From Cladorhizidae sp. MBARI D1340-BT2 (taxonomy: Eukaryota > Porifera > Demospongiae > Poecilosclerida > Cladorhizidae): a DNA stretch of 64,000 bases. The notes below the pieces were generated by a model, which saw only the letters and a program-made list of their open reading frames with translations, was not told the DNA's origin and ran no database searches. A program made the translations under genes and the position numbers. Below are positions 45,460-56,570 of this stretch, piece after piece. Position 1 is the first letter of the stretch, and every line of letters begins with the position of its first letter. The DNA is taken from positions 37,628,336 through 37,692,335 of the forward strand of contig JAQNBH010000004.1 in NCBI GenBank assembly GCA_028752905.1, read 5' to 3'.

Positions 45460-46595
45460 CTTGTCTATGTCATTGAAGAGTATGTTAACAATTGTGTTCC
45501 CTCGGCCCAAATTCCCCTTGATGACTAACTGATTGATGTCTACAGGTGCAAACTCCAACACTAGTTATATATATATTTTTTAAGTTAAAAACTGAACCGT
45601 CTCACGTGGTAAATACCGCATTTGTTGACCTGCACGTGCCTCGTAAACTGCTCTATTGATATATAAAAGAACCCTTCCTCTTCTCCCAAAAATTGCCAGT
45701 TTGACGGGGTGAGTGTAAAAATAAGGGCAGGGTGGGGGAGGGGGGGCCGACGAATGCAACTGCCATCATGGATGGTCTTTTCCAGAACCTTATTGCTGTT
45801 TCTGGAAGCCCTTCTGCTGCGGGCATCTGCACAGGCATCTGTGGTTATGTGCATGCTCTGAAGGTCCTTTGTGCTTGAGGAAAGAGATGCTCTTGGGGAT
45901 GGATCTCTTGGCTATAAGTTTTGCTGCAGACATAGCATGCATGCCAAACTGTAGCGTATTGCATTTGCATTCTAGTGATATGAATAGTCAACGAGCTTAG
46001 CTTAAGGCAGTTGGTATGAATATTGATGAGCAAATTCCCCCCATATTTTATCTCAGGTTCAAAGACACTATGGAGACTTTGATGAACAATATAAAGGCAA
46101 CTAGACTAATATGTCCGAAGTATCAGTGTTTGGCGGTGGATGGGCTGGCTTGGGTGAATAGATGAATCCTTGGTTTGGGCATCAAATCTTGGCCACACCC
46201 AGAAATGTTTGCTGGATCTGTAGATTCATATTAACGTACTCAAGTGTGACGTAGAGAAACTCTATCACAGCCACGAACATCCTGGAAGAATTGATTGAAA
46301 AGGCGTGGCTTAGTTTTGTTGTCATTAGACATGCTCGTGTAAACAATTATAATAATATAATTATTTTTATTTTTATATATATTTATATTTCTCGATAATC
46401 TTGCTAAAGGCTTTAGCCTTGTATCTGTACATAGATGTCAACGGAGGAGTTTGTTAATAATAATAGCAATATTAAAATAATTCTATATTGTATTCTAATT
46501 GGGCTGGTCTGATTGGTTTTGTTTCCACTAGTCCTCAAGCCTGTGTACTTCTTGCCCCCCACCCTCCCAAATATCAGAGCATTATTGTGTTTGCT
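45460..46595. other. Intron 13, no recognised gene
   Basis: Unique, AT-rich toward the right. Small frames on both strands (45585-45854, 45653-45838, 45845-46033) overlap each other and show no family features. Confidence 0.5.
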
Positions 46596-46600
46596 GTTAG

Positions 46601-46693
46601 GTTCTGGAGTGGAGGGCCGTCTGTGAGGTGCGTGCTACTGAATTGGAAGGGGTGTGGCAGGAGCTACAGCAGGAGAAGGCCATCATAGTTGAG
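46601..46693 (+). CDS. Coiled-coil gene, exon 14 (residues 790-820)
   Basis: Acceptor TTGCTGTTAG and donor GAG|GTAGGT; 31 codons, phase 0-0. Reads VLEWRAVCEVRATELEGVWQ, then ELQQEKAIIVE. A longer open frame at 46488-46688 runs in a different frame and is not used. Confidence 0.82.
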
Positions 46694-46799
46694 GTAGGTG
46701 TGGCTGGGTTTGTACTTCAGAGTGTGAAATAGCATTTTTAATGTCGGCTTATAATCTGCCCTTTTTCATTGATTTTTTTGGTTAATCCTTAGCGGACTA

Positions 46800-47000
46800 C
46801 CTGAGTCTGTATTTAACCCTTAGAGGCTGTATTTAACTCTTTGAGGACAACCTGAGGCCCTTAGAGGACAACCTGAGGCTGTATTAAACCCTTAGAGGAC
46901 AACCTGAGGCTGTAGTTAACCCTTAGAGGACAGCCTAAACCTGTATTTAACCATTAGATGACAGCTTAAATCTGTATTTAACCCTTAAAGGACAGTATTT
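46800..47000 (+). repeat. Tandem repeat, ~31-bp unit (intron 14)
   Basis: Unit contains TTAACCCTTAGAGGACAACC followed by TGAGGCTGTA, about six degenerate copies. The sequence starts with TTAACCCTT, like piggyBac ends, but no full element was delimited. Confidence 0.8.
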
Positions 47001-48230
47001 AACTCTTCGAGACAACAGACAAAATTGAAAAAAATAACCTACAAAAAAACTTGCGCTGTGGCGGGCACTATTTTACTCGATTGCATTTTTCAAGAAGCAA
47101 GTTAGTGGTGCTCGGGCTCTCAATCTAAGGTTGCATTTAATTCTTCATTGTTTCTGCAACATAATCAGACTTCTCTGGACAAGTCGTTTCTCCATCTTTT
47201 TGGCTATGGCGCTTCTTGTTGAGCTATAGCTATTAGCGTTTTGGTCGAGCTGAATAATTTTGTCACCTGTTAAGGTCTTGCACTAGACTTGCTTGCAAGA
47301 CTACAACTTTTGTTCAGGCAACTGCCTAGCATGAGCTAACTACTTGCCGGGTTTTGGCTTGTAGCCGAGGACACCTATAGTAGCGCTTTTGTTGAACTTT
47401 TATATATATAATTAATGTCAAAAGCTGAAGAGCTTGATTTTCGAAGAAGAAGTGCAACAAATTGTTGGGGATAGTGAAAGGTGCTTGTTGGGTTTCATTT
47501 AGGGGGGGGGGCCCTCCCTAGGAAATTGTATTATTAAAAATTTTGTCGAATCTTTAACCATCATGCCCCCCCCCCCCCCCCCCCCCCTTAAAATCCAGAT
47601 TCCTCCAGTTGCCCCATCGGACAATTTTCTAAATGAAACCCTGGCTTGAATGGATTAAGGCAGCTATTAAATATACACAAATTTGCAGGCTATAGTATCA
47701 ACAACTGATGAATATCTAAGCCAATACACTCCAGCATATGCTGGGATATATCACTGGTTTCACTGGTTCAAATGGTTTGGCAATTATCTTAAACATAATT
47801 CTACTCACTCGCTCATCTCCACATAAGTATCTATCCAACACATTGCCCACAATATTTGATCCGTTCTTATTCTTGCCTGGAAAAGTGTGCTTGCTGGAGC
47901 TTGTAAATTAACTCTTCGGGGTGGGCCCCCTAAACGAAGGACGGAAGGCATTTTGATTAGTTATGGTGCGTGGTAAAGGAATATCACAAAGAAAAAAGCT
48001 GGTAAAGGGAAATCATAAAGAAAAAGCCCATCATGAATCTGTGACGTCCTTATTAAAATTTTTTGAATGTGACCATCGTCTGCGCGTAACAATTAATTAA
48101 GTCACGGATTCATGACGGTTGTCCTGTAAGGGTTTATAAACACTCATCTTGATTTATTTTCGAAAGATTAAATTAGTGAATAATATTTCATAAAGAAAAC
48201 TCTTCTCTTTAATATTGGCATCATCAATAG
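47000..48230. other. Intron 14, mostly unassigned; inverted repeat at 48029-48115
   Basis: Contains the small element at 47488-47643. A 15-bp inverted pair, TCATGAATCTGTGAC (48029) and its near-complement at 48101-48115, encloses about 57 bases. No coding sequence recognised. Confidence 0.5.
47488..47643 (+). mobile_element. Small CAGGG-ended element, copy B
   Basis: Ends TTGGGTTTCATTTAG (first two bases mutated) and CTAAATGAAACCCTG. GCTTG is duplicated at 47483-47487 and 47644-47648. Shares AAATTGTATTATTAAAA, CATCATGCC and CAGATTCCTCCAGTTGCC blocks with copies A and C. Contains a poly-C tract of about 22. Confidence 0.85.
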
Positions 48231-48460
48231 CATAATTGGCATCAACAATAGGATAACGCTGGCACAGATTGAGGAGAGGCTACTAGTGAGCCTTGCTGGC
48301 AGAGAGGCTGTAAAGTGCTGGCACAGATGGAGGAGAGGTTACTAGGGATGAGTGTGTTGAGCCTTGCTATGTGAGAGGCTGTACAGTGCTGGCACAGATG
48401 GAGGAGAGGTTACTAGGGATGAGTGTGTTAAGCCTTGCTGTGTGGGAGGCTGCCAGGCAG
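48231..48460 (+). repeat. Tandem repeat, ~70-bp unit, three copies (intron 14)
   Basis: Unit contains GCTGGCACAGATGGAGGAGA, GGTTACTAGGGATGAGTGTG and GAGCCTTGCTG. Confidence 0.9.
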
Positions 48461-48714
48461 ACCAGGTTATGTGGGCAGCAGTAGTTAGAAGATGTTTGTC
48501 TGTGCAAGAAGCGGAACAATGAGAGAGACTGTTACGCTATAGCACTTGTAATGTAATGAGCTACCTACTTCTTTTATTACCTCGAGTCTTAGCTAGACTC
48601 AGTCACTCTCTGTCTCCAATTCCAGGCTTGCTAAGCAATACCCCCAGGATATATACATATTTAAGCTGACAGTGAGTGGACCCCTTGAGATCAGCAAGTC
48701 CACACCCAGTTTTG

Positions 48715-50020
48715 TAGTACTAGTGAAGTGACAGATGAGAAAGAAGTGGAGCAGAACTCCAGCATGTGTTACTAGTGAAGTGACAGATGAGAAAGAAGTG
48801 GAGCAGAACTCCAGCATGTGGCACTAGTGAAGTGACAGATGAGAAAGAAGTGGAGCAGAACTCCAGCATGTAGTACTAATGAAGTGACAGATGAGAAAGA
48901 AGTGGAGCAGAACTCCCAGCATGTGTTACTAGTGAAGTGACAGATGAGAAAGAAGTGGAGCAGAACTCCAGCATGTGGTACTAGTGAAGTGACAGATGAG
49001 AAAGAAGTGGAGCAGAACTCCAGCTAGTGAAGTGACAGATGAGAAAGAAGTGGAGCAGAACTCCAGCATGTGTTACTAGTGAAGTGACAGATGAGAAAGA
49101 AGTGGAGCAGAACTCCAGCATGTAGTACTAGTGAAGTGACAGATGAGAAAGAAGTGGAGCAGAACTCCAGCATGTGGTACTAGTGAAGTGACAGATGAGA
49201 AAGAAGTGGAGCAGAACTCCAGCATGTGGCACTAGTGAAGTGACAGATGAGAAAGAAGTGGAGCAGAACTCCAGCATGTGGCACTAGTGAAGTGACAGAT
49301 GAGAAAGAAGTGGAGCAGAACTCCAGCATGTGTTACTAGTGAAGTGACAGATGAGAAAGAAGTGGAGCAGAACTCCAGCATGTGGTACTAATGAAGTGAC
49401 AGATGAGAAAGAAGTGGAGCAGAACTCCAGCATGTGTTACTAATGAAGTGACAGATGAGAAAGAAGTGGAGCAGAACTCCAGCATGTGGCACTAGTGAAG
49501 TGACAGATGAGAAAGAAGTGGAGCAGAACTCCAGCATGTGGCACTAGTGAAGTGACAGATGAGAAAGAAGTGGAGCAGAACTCCAGCATGTGGCACTAGT
49601 GAAGTGACAGATGAGAAAGAAGTGGAGCAGAACTCCAGCATGTGGTTACTAATGAAGTGACAGATGAGAAAGAAGTGGAGCAGAACTCCAGCATGTGGCA
49701 CTAGTGAAGTGACATATGAGAAAGAAGTGGAGCAGAACTCCAGCATGTGGTACTAGTGAAGTGACAGATGAGAAAGAAGTGGAGCAGAACTCCAGCATGT
49801 GGTTACTAATGAAGTGACAGATGAGAAAGAAGTGGAGCAGAACTCCAGCATGTGGGACTAGTGAAGTGACAGATGAGAAAGAAGTGGAGCAGAACTCCAG
49901 CATGTGGTACTAGTGAAGTGACAGATGAGAAAGAAGTGGAGCAGAACTCCAGCATGTGGTACTAGTGAAGTGACAGATGAGAAAGAAGTGGAGCAGAACT
50001 CCAGCATGTGGTACTAGTCA
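48715..50020 (+). repeat. Minisatellite, 52-bp unit (intron 14)
   Basis: Unit begins AGTGAAGTGACAGATGAGAA, then AGAAGTGGAGCAGAACTCCA, then GCATGTGGTACT, 25 copies. Variation is confined mainly to the GTGGYACTAGTG segment. Minus-strand frames at 48599, 49492 and 49649 are by-products. Confidence 0.96.
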
Positions 50021-50234
50021 GGTCATGTGACTGAATCTCGTAGTAAAAAAATAAATAATAATATGTAGTCTGAAATTGTAATATTGTGAGGTATTCATGT
50101 ATCTAAACTTCGTATATTTAACAACAAAGTCTAGAAAGCATTGACAATAGCTATTTCCACTTGAGGGCCAACTCTATATTCCCGAACATTACTTAACAAC
50201 AAAAAGTCAAATTACGTAAAATGTTCTTCAACAG

Positions 50235-50450
50235 AAGGAAAGCTTGATTGCCGAGCAGAAGGAGAAGGGGCGTGTTCTCGAAGAGGTCCAGGTGGAAGTG
50301 CGGCGACTACAGGAGGAGGTTGTGGAGAGGAGGGAGGAGGAGGGGCAGCAGAGAAGGGAGGTGGAGAGGTTGGAGCGAGAGGTGAAGATGCTGGCGGCCG
50401 AAATGGAGCACAAGGAAGAGGTCAACATTGCCTTGGAGGATAAGGTCAAG
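50235..50450 (+). CDS. Coiled-coil gene, exon 15 (residues 821-892)
   Basis: Acceptor TTCTTCAACAG and donor AAG|GTACAT; 72 codons, phase 0-0. Reads KESLIAEQKEKGRVLEEVQV with an extremely charged middle (ERREEEGQQRREVERLERE). Strong coiled coil. Confidence 0.9.
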
Positions 50451-50808
50451 GTACATAGTTCAATTAAAGTAGCTGCGGCATATTATACCAGTCGGTTGAT
50501 TCTCGTGATTTTATTGGCTAAATAAGTCGTAGTTCTATCCCGTATCCCCCCTTCCCTCCCCTAGATCCATATATGGTCAGTATTTCTCTCTATCCCACCC
50601 CCTTAAATATCTAAATAGGATTATTGATAGATTTCCAAGTTTCCCCCCCCCCATAATTTCACAAACTCTGATTTGCCTCCCCCCCCCCCATAATTTCAAT
50701 CTCTGATTTGCCCCCCCTCCCTATAATTTCACAAATGCCACCTCCCCTTACATAACACTTAAGATGAGCACCAACATTGCCCACTGCATCACTCTTAATT
50801 CTTCGTAG

Positions 50809-51534
50809 GAGCACGTGCTTTCACTGGAGACTGGGGAGATATGCCGGACTTCTCTAGGCCAGCAGATCACGTCTCTTCAGAGAGACCTCGATGCTGCTCA
50901 GACCAAATGGATGAACAAATGCCGTGACATCCAAGCCACTTGCCAGCGGCAGATGGCGTCGATGGGGGAGGAGCATGCACAGGAAATACACGCAGAGGTC
51001 TCCAGAATCAAAGAAGAGCACGAGCGAGAGCTGAAGGTGATGTCGTCGGATTACTCGTGTAAATTTGAACTGGAACGGAACAGGCTCACTGTGGAGCTCC
51101 AGTGCTTCCATCAACAGCAGCTACGGAGCAGGGAGTCGGAACTCTTCAAGCAGCTCCGGGAAGAACGGGTCCGATTGGCTTCCCGGCTGACAGAGTTGGA
51201 GGAGACCCACCAACAGGAAATTAAAACGATTACAGCCGAGCATGCCCGGAAGCTTAAAGAAGACCGCGAGCATGCGGAGATGGAATTAGGAACTACTCAC
51301 CAAGCCGAGAAGATGGTCACGGAAGGAGTGACGAATGCTCCGAGGATGCGAGAGCTCGAAGTCTCGCACCATCGCGACGTACCGGGGCAGCTGGAGCAAG
51401 TTCATTTGATGGACCAGACCTCCCATCAGCAGCAAGTGGAGAGAACCCTAGCAGAAAATGCTCTGACATTCGAAGCAGAAAGGGCTGCCCACCAACAGGA
51501 AGTGAAGGAGATCAATGCCCAGCAGGCACAGAAG
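50809..51534 (+). CDS. Coiled-coil gene, exon 16, largest exon (residues 893-1134)
   Basis: Acceptor CTTCGTAG and donor AAG|GTACAA; 242 codons, phase 0-0. Starts EHVLSLETGEICRTSLGQQI. Continuous coiled coil with recurring His-Gln motifs (EEHAQEIHAE, ETHQQEIKTI, TSHQQQVERT, AAHQQEVKEI) at roughly 30- to 90-residue intervals, similar to the EHAQQ/EHEQQ motifs that end exons 1-3. The block EGVTNAPRMRELEVSHHRDV is a likely break in the helix. Confidence 0.93.
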
Positions 51535-51654
51535 GTACAAATAATGTCACTAGACACTATTCAACTAGCATGTTTTGTCTTGCTTATTCGCTGTGGTGAC
51601 TGGACTCTAGGGGGTTGCCCAATCTTCTTTGTCGTCAGCATGTTATAACCCTGA

Positions 51655-51718
51655 CCTACTTCACTCAGTATGCGCTAGACTTTGCCCCCTTATATCAGCA
51701 TTAAAAAAAAAATTCCTG
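51655..51718 (+). repeat. ~60-bp direct repeat flanking an element insertion (left copy)
   Basis: ACCCTGACCTACTTCACTCA and GCGCTAGACTTTGCCCCCTT here recur with changes at 51919-51985. The two copies now flank the small element at 51719-51920. Confidence 0.75.
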
Positions 51719-51920
51719 CAGGGTTTCATTTAGGGGGCGGCTGCCCCCCCTTGGAACCTTTTTGCCCTCCCCCCCCTTGGAAATTGTATTATTAAAATTA
51801 AAATTCATTAGAAACTTTGTCACATCTTTAACCATCATGCCACCCCTTAATATTCAGATTCCTCCAGTTGCCCCCCCCCCCCCCCCTCCCCCCTTGGACA
51901 ATTTTCTAAATGAAACCCTA
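51719..51920 (+). mobile_element. Small CAGGG-ended element, copy C
   Basis: Ends CAGGGTTTCATTTAG and CTAAATGAAACCCTA. Flanks TCCTG (51714-51718) and CCCTG (51921-51925) are a probable 5-bp target duplication with one difference. Longest copy (202 bp), with internal GGGGGCGGCTGCCCCCC, several C-runs and the shared AAATTGTATTATTAAAA block. Confidence 0.82.
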
Positions 51921-52247
51921 CCCTGACCTACTTTACTCTGTATGCACTAGACTCTGCCTCCTCATATCAGTTTTTTTTTTAACGACGATAGTATTCGACC
52001 AACCTCCACTTTCTCAACGTGATTAGGGATTTGTACTTTACTATGTCAGGAGGTGATAATTGTTCTCTGTTGTTCATTTATCTCTCCCCAAAATTACGTT
52101 ACGTACTGTTTAACTCGGTGTATCCCACGGCCAAGTTCAGCAGCAGCCCATGTTTTGGAAGGTGCCATGTCTGTGGTTCTGTGATGATTAGCAAGTCATG
52201 TGGCCGATGCTTTGATGAGTTGTTTTCTTCTCGCATTCGTCTTGTAG

Positions 52248-52391
52248 TTGTCTGAGCTCGACTTGATTCACGCGGAGGCACTGCACGAGAAGATCGTTGA
52301 GGTCGAGGCTCGCATGATGGGTGAGGTGGCTGCTCTGAAGCTCCAGCACGAAGAGGAACAGCTCCGGCTTCAGCAGCAGTGCAACAATGAG
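52248..52391 (+). CDS. Coiled-coil gene, exon 17 (residues 1135-1182)
   Basis: Acceptor GTCTTGTAG and donor GAG|GTCAGT; 48 codons, phase 0-0. Reads LSELDLIHAEALHEKIVEVE, then KLQHEEEQLRLQQQCNNE. Coiled coil. Confidence 0.88.
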
Positions 52392-52599
52392 GTCAGTTAC
52401 CGTGGCGACGGTACATTGGCGGTCAGTTTGCAGTGTGCTTTGTTTTTATGGAGAAGTAGGTGCAAGAGATTATTGTGTTCAGATGCCCTTTTGTTTTGAC
52501 CGTGTAAACCTGTGTGTATGTTGTGTGTGTGTGTGGTGTGTGTGTATGTGGTGTGTGTGTGGTGTATGTTGTTTGTGTCCTGACTCCAGGATTTGTAGA

Positions 52600-53060
52600 G
52601 CCCTAATCCTGCTCCAAGAACAATCTTAACCCTAATCCTAGAACAGCCCTCTCTACCTGTAGCCCTAGAGCAGTCCTAACCCTGTTCCTAGACAGTCTTA
52701 GTACTAACCCTAGGATAGCCCTAATCCTGGGCATGGGGCAGTCATAACCCTGGACAGCCTGACTGCCCTAACCTTAGCCCTAGGACAGCCCTAGCCTTTG
52801 AACAGCCCTATCCCTGCACCTACAACAGTCTTTATCCTTAACCCTAGGAGAGCCTTAACCTTAGCCCTACACCTAACCCTTGGAGAGCCCTAACCCTGCT
52901 TCTAGTCAGTCTTAGCCCTAACCCTAAGACTGCCCTAACCCTAGTCCTTGGATAGCCCTAACCCTAGCCCTAACTCTAGTCCTTGGACAACCCTAACCCT
53001 AGTCCTTGGACAGCCCTAGCCCTAACCCTAGTCCTTGGACAGCCCTAACTCTCAACCTAG
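52600..53060 (+). repeat. Degenerate CCCTAA/CCCTAG repeats (intron 17)
   Basis: Units such as CCCTAACCCTAGTCCTTGGA with CAG spacers. Irregular and diverged; another telomere-like array. It is followed at 53094 by CTGGGAAAGGAACAACTCAG, which resembles the end of the 23.4-24.0 kb array. Confidence 0.85.
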
Positions 53061-53435
53061 GGTAGCTCCAACTCTAGGGCTGACCTAAACACAAACTGGG
53101 AAAGGAACAACTCAGACAGTTCCTGGGCATGAGTGAAGGTAGTCTTGAAGCAGGCAATGTTGAGTAGCATAGTGCCGAGTTTCTCTGCACTCTGACCAAG
53201 TGATGCTGACTAGTTACAAGCATCACTTCTATATATTCTTGATGTACGCAAGAGCATCTAGCTGAAGCGTCGAGTCTGGAAAATTAAGTTGAATGATTGA
53301 GAACATCATTCTATCTGTACTATGTAACTGATAGTTCACCAAGCATTACTCCTGAAATGCATGGGATTTCCCCTCTTAATTTCTGCGATTCCCCTCTGTT
53401 TAAGGTATTTCCCCTTTTTGTTTCTGTGTCTGCAG

Positions 53436-53552
53436 ATCAGGAATCTATCTGAAGGCCATAAGATCTTGCAGTCTCTCAGAAATGCCGGCAGTGTGGGTGA
53501 GTCTTGGCTTGATCTTGATGAAGAAGAAACGGCTCTCCTTCACAAGATTGTT
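53436..53552 (+). CDS. Coiled-coil gene, exon 18 (residues 1183-1221)
   Basis: Acceptor TCTGTGTCTGCAG and donor GTT|GTAAGT; 39 codons, phase 0-0. Reads IRNLSEGHKILQSLRNAGSV, then GESWLDLDEEETALLHKIV. Helical, acidic at the end. Confidence 0.87.
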
Positions 53553-53559
53553 GTAAGTG

Positions 53560-55170
53560 GCAACTGCATTGGATTGGTTTAAAAATTACGGGAAATAACG
53601 ACACGTCATTATTATTGAGGTCATACCGTAAATCAGGGAATTTTTTTATTTGTTGTTTATAAATTTTAGTAACTAAATATAAAATGTGATTTTTTTTTAG
53701 CATAAAATGGTAAGTGGATGTGTACTCTTGCTCGTGGACACACACCAGACAGGGCAGAAAAGAAAGCTACCTTCTAGAAGTGCTGGAAATATCTCTCTCC
53801 TAAGGTATTTGAAGTTCAGAGAAGTGGACACAGCTTTAGCAATTTCCTAGACACCTGGTGGCACCTTTTGTACCCAGCAACCACCTGCTTAGTGATCTCC
53901 TAGTTAATGGGTCTTGTTCACAATCCCTCCAAGGTTGATTTCCAAATAAACATGCTCTCTTTCAAGAAGAGCCAATGGAGCAGTCTCATCCATAGCTCTT
54001 CAGCAGGTGTCTCTTCAGAAGTCCATTGATATTGCCTCATGGTCAGTCGCACCAGTAAAAAAAAAAAAATTCGTAGGGGCGACGAGTTCTACAAAAATAC
54101 AAAAATATATTGACGCAAAAAAAATTCTTACGGATTATTTTTAACATCGCGTAAGTATAACCATGCCAAAGCTACATGCGGTCAAAGTTGGCGACCTCAA
54201 AACCTGCGTGCTTGAATTCTCTGCAGTTCTGTGAAAATTGATTTTCAACCTGTTTGCTTGACCACATACTCGCGTTGTAGCACTTAATGAAACCACTCTT
54301 GGGGTAGGGCATCCCTCTTGCCAAAGATCAACTGTCTAGCACTTTTCCAATCGGGAACCAGAACTGCAGGCATGCAGGTTTTGAGGTCCCCAACTTTGAA
54401 TGCATGTAATTTTGGTGAGGTAAACCTAAGTAATATATCATTTTGTATCAAAAGAGCACACATAGAGACCTATCTTTTGAGCTTCATATCAAGTCCATAT
54501 TGTGAAGTGTGCAGAATCTATGGAGCTCCAAAATTGTGACCACAAGTTGTTTTTAAGTATTTGTAAAAAGTGTTATTGTCCCCCCTTAATTAAGGTCTAT
54601 GGTTCATTTTAGACTGTCCAGAGGACTGGATGCCCGCTGGAAGCATGTGGGAGTTATGGTCCTCTCAAGAGGGGACACTTTTCTCTAATTATTTCCGATT
54701 TTGATTTTATGCCCCACCCTTAGACCCGTCTACGTCTGTATAGTGGAGACTGTTCTTGGTGGAATTTTTTGTAACGTCTATATGAAGTCCCTTGTAGAAA
54801 ATTTTGTTTTAATCTTTGCAAGGTGTTGCGATAGCTTGGAAGGATCCTCAGAATAACACATCCATACCGACATCTGGGATGCTCTGTTGGAGAGGAATTG
54901 CCCTCCCAACAGGAAGCTAGCAACCCCATGTGTGCATACGATCTCGTGAGCTAGACCCTTTTCCAAATCACTACTTTCTCATGTACAGCGATTTGAGAAA
55001 GGGAATGGCTTGCAAACCTGGTGTCTGAGGTTTAAATTTTCATTGGATTTGGATGGATTTGGACGAAGTGGCGACCAAGTGGCAAAATTTTTCCAGTAAC
55101 GCAGAATTTCCTGCTCTGCACAATTCCACACCGACATTGAGTATGCAAGTCATTTATGCTTCATTTACTC
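53560..55170. other. Intron 18, unassigned; inverted-repeat element at 54163-54417
   Basis: Two arms, 54163-54232 and 54359-54417, are imperfect inverted repeats (AACCTGC, CTGCAGTTCTG, CAAAGTTGG, GAGGTC blocks) around a 126-base loop. This is consistent with a small foldback or MITE-like element. The rest, including minus-strand frames at 54720-54966, is unassigned. Confidence 0.5.
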
Positions 55171-55177
55171 TGTGTAG

Positions 55178-55239
55178 GAGCTAGGGCCGTCCTTGGTGAG
55201 CACGTCTGGCGAAGTCAGAGACCTCGTGCGCTCCATTAA
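55178..55239 (+). CDS. Coiled-coil gene, exon 19 (residues 1222-1242)
   Basis: Acceptor TACTCTGTGTAG and donor AA|GTAAGT; 62 bp, phase 0 in and two bases out. Reads ELGPSLVSTSGEVRDLVRSI. Supported by strong splice sites and the phase match with exon 20. Confidence 0.78.
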
Positions 55240-55384
55240 GTAAGTTGAACTAACATAAGCGGTGATTTATGGTCTGCAATAGCTTATCCTCCTCCAATCC
55301 TCCTTGCCCCCGGATATCCAAAGTACATAAGTTGTTGCCCACGTAATACTAACCCCACCAGATCCTGGGACACACAGCCCTGAA

Positions 55385-56316
55385 TATCTTCTTTTATATG
55401 ATGCCCTAGTATACCTAGTGTTTATACCATGCCCTAGTATATCTAGTGTTTATACCATGCCCTAGTATACCTAGTGTTTATACCATGCCCTAGTATACCT
55501 AGTGTTTATACCATGCCCTAGTATACCTAGTGTTTATACCATGCCCTAGTATACCTAGTGTTTATACCATGCCCTAGTATACCTAGTGTTTATACCATGC
55601 CCTAGTATACCTAGTGTTTATACCATGCCCTAGTATACCTAGTGTTTATACCATGCCCTAGTTTACCTGATGTTTATACCATGCCCTAGTATACCTAGTG
55701 TTTATACCATGCCCTAGTATACGTAGTGTTTATACCATGCCCTAGTATACCATACCTAGTGTTTATACCATGCCCTAGTTTACCTAGTGTTTATACCATG
55801 CCCTAGTATACCTAGTGTTTATACCATGCCCTAGTATACCTAGTGTTTATACCATGCCCTAGTATACGTAGTGTTTATACCATGCCCTAGTATACCTAGT
55901 GTTTATACCATGCCCTAGTATACCTAGTGTTTATACCATGCCCTAGTTTACCTAGTGTTTATACCATGCCCTAGTATACCTAGTGTTTATACCATGCCCT
56001 AGTATACCTAGTGTTTATACCATGCCCTAGTATACGTAGTGTTTATACCATGCCCTAGAATACCTAGTGTTTATACCATGCCCTAGTATACCTAGTGTTT
56101 ATACCATGCCCTAGTATACCTAGTGTTTATACCATGCCCTAGTATACCTAGTATTTATACCATGCCCTAGAATACCTAGTGTTTATACCATGCCCTAGTG
56201 TTTATACCATGCCCTAGTGTTTATACCATGCCCTAGTACTACCTGGTGTTTATAACCATGCCCTAGTATACCTAGTGTTTATACCATGCCCTAGTGTTTA
56301 TACCATGCCCTAGTAT
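55385..56316 (+). repeat. Minisatellite, 28-bp unit (intron 19)
   Basis: Unit begins TATACCTAGTGTTTATACCA and continues TGCCCTAG, about 33 copies. It ends immediately at the left TA of the Tc1 element at 56319, and no repeat is found beyond the right end of the element. Confidence 0.96.
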
Positions 56317-56570
56317 TACAGTAGACGCCAAAAAAAACTTTACGTACCGTTGCGTTGGGCTTCCGTTCAATGCAGAAACGTTTAATCAGCAACGCACAAG
56401 CAACGGTCAGGCAACGCACAGGCAATGCTCAGACGCACGGACCGTTCTTAAATTATGCGCAATCACATTTCCGGTAGCCTTCACCACGTGTACGAAAGGG
56501 CACGTTCGATTACTTGCTACTTCGAGGTTGAACAGTCTGCTGCTTCTCATTGCTATCTATTGTTTGCTCT

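Noticed and set aside
46488..46688. 66-codon open frame as an exon
   Set aside because: It overlaps exon 14 in a different frame and has no acceptor. The 93-bp exon 46601-46693 fits the splice sites and coiled-coil composition.
46916..48128. A second piggyBac-like element bounded by TTAACCCTTAGAGGACA and CCTGTAAGGGTTTAT
   Set aside because: The right border lacks TTAA, the left motif is part of a degenerate tandem repeat, and no transposase motif lies between.
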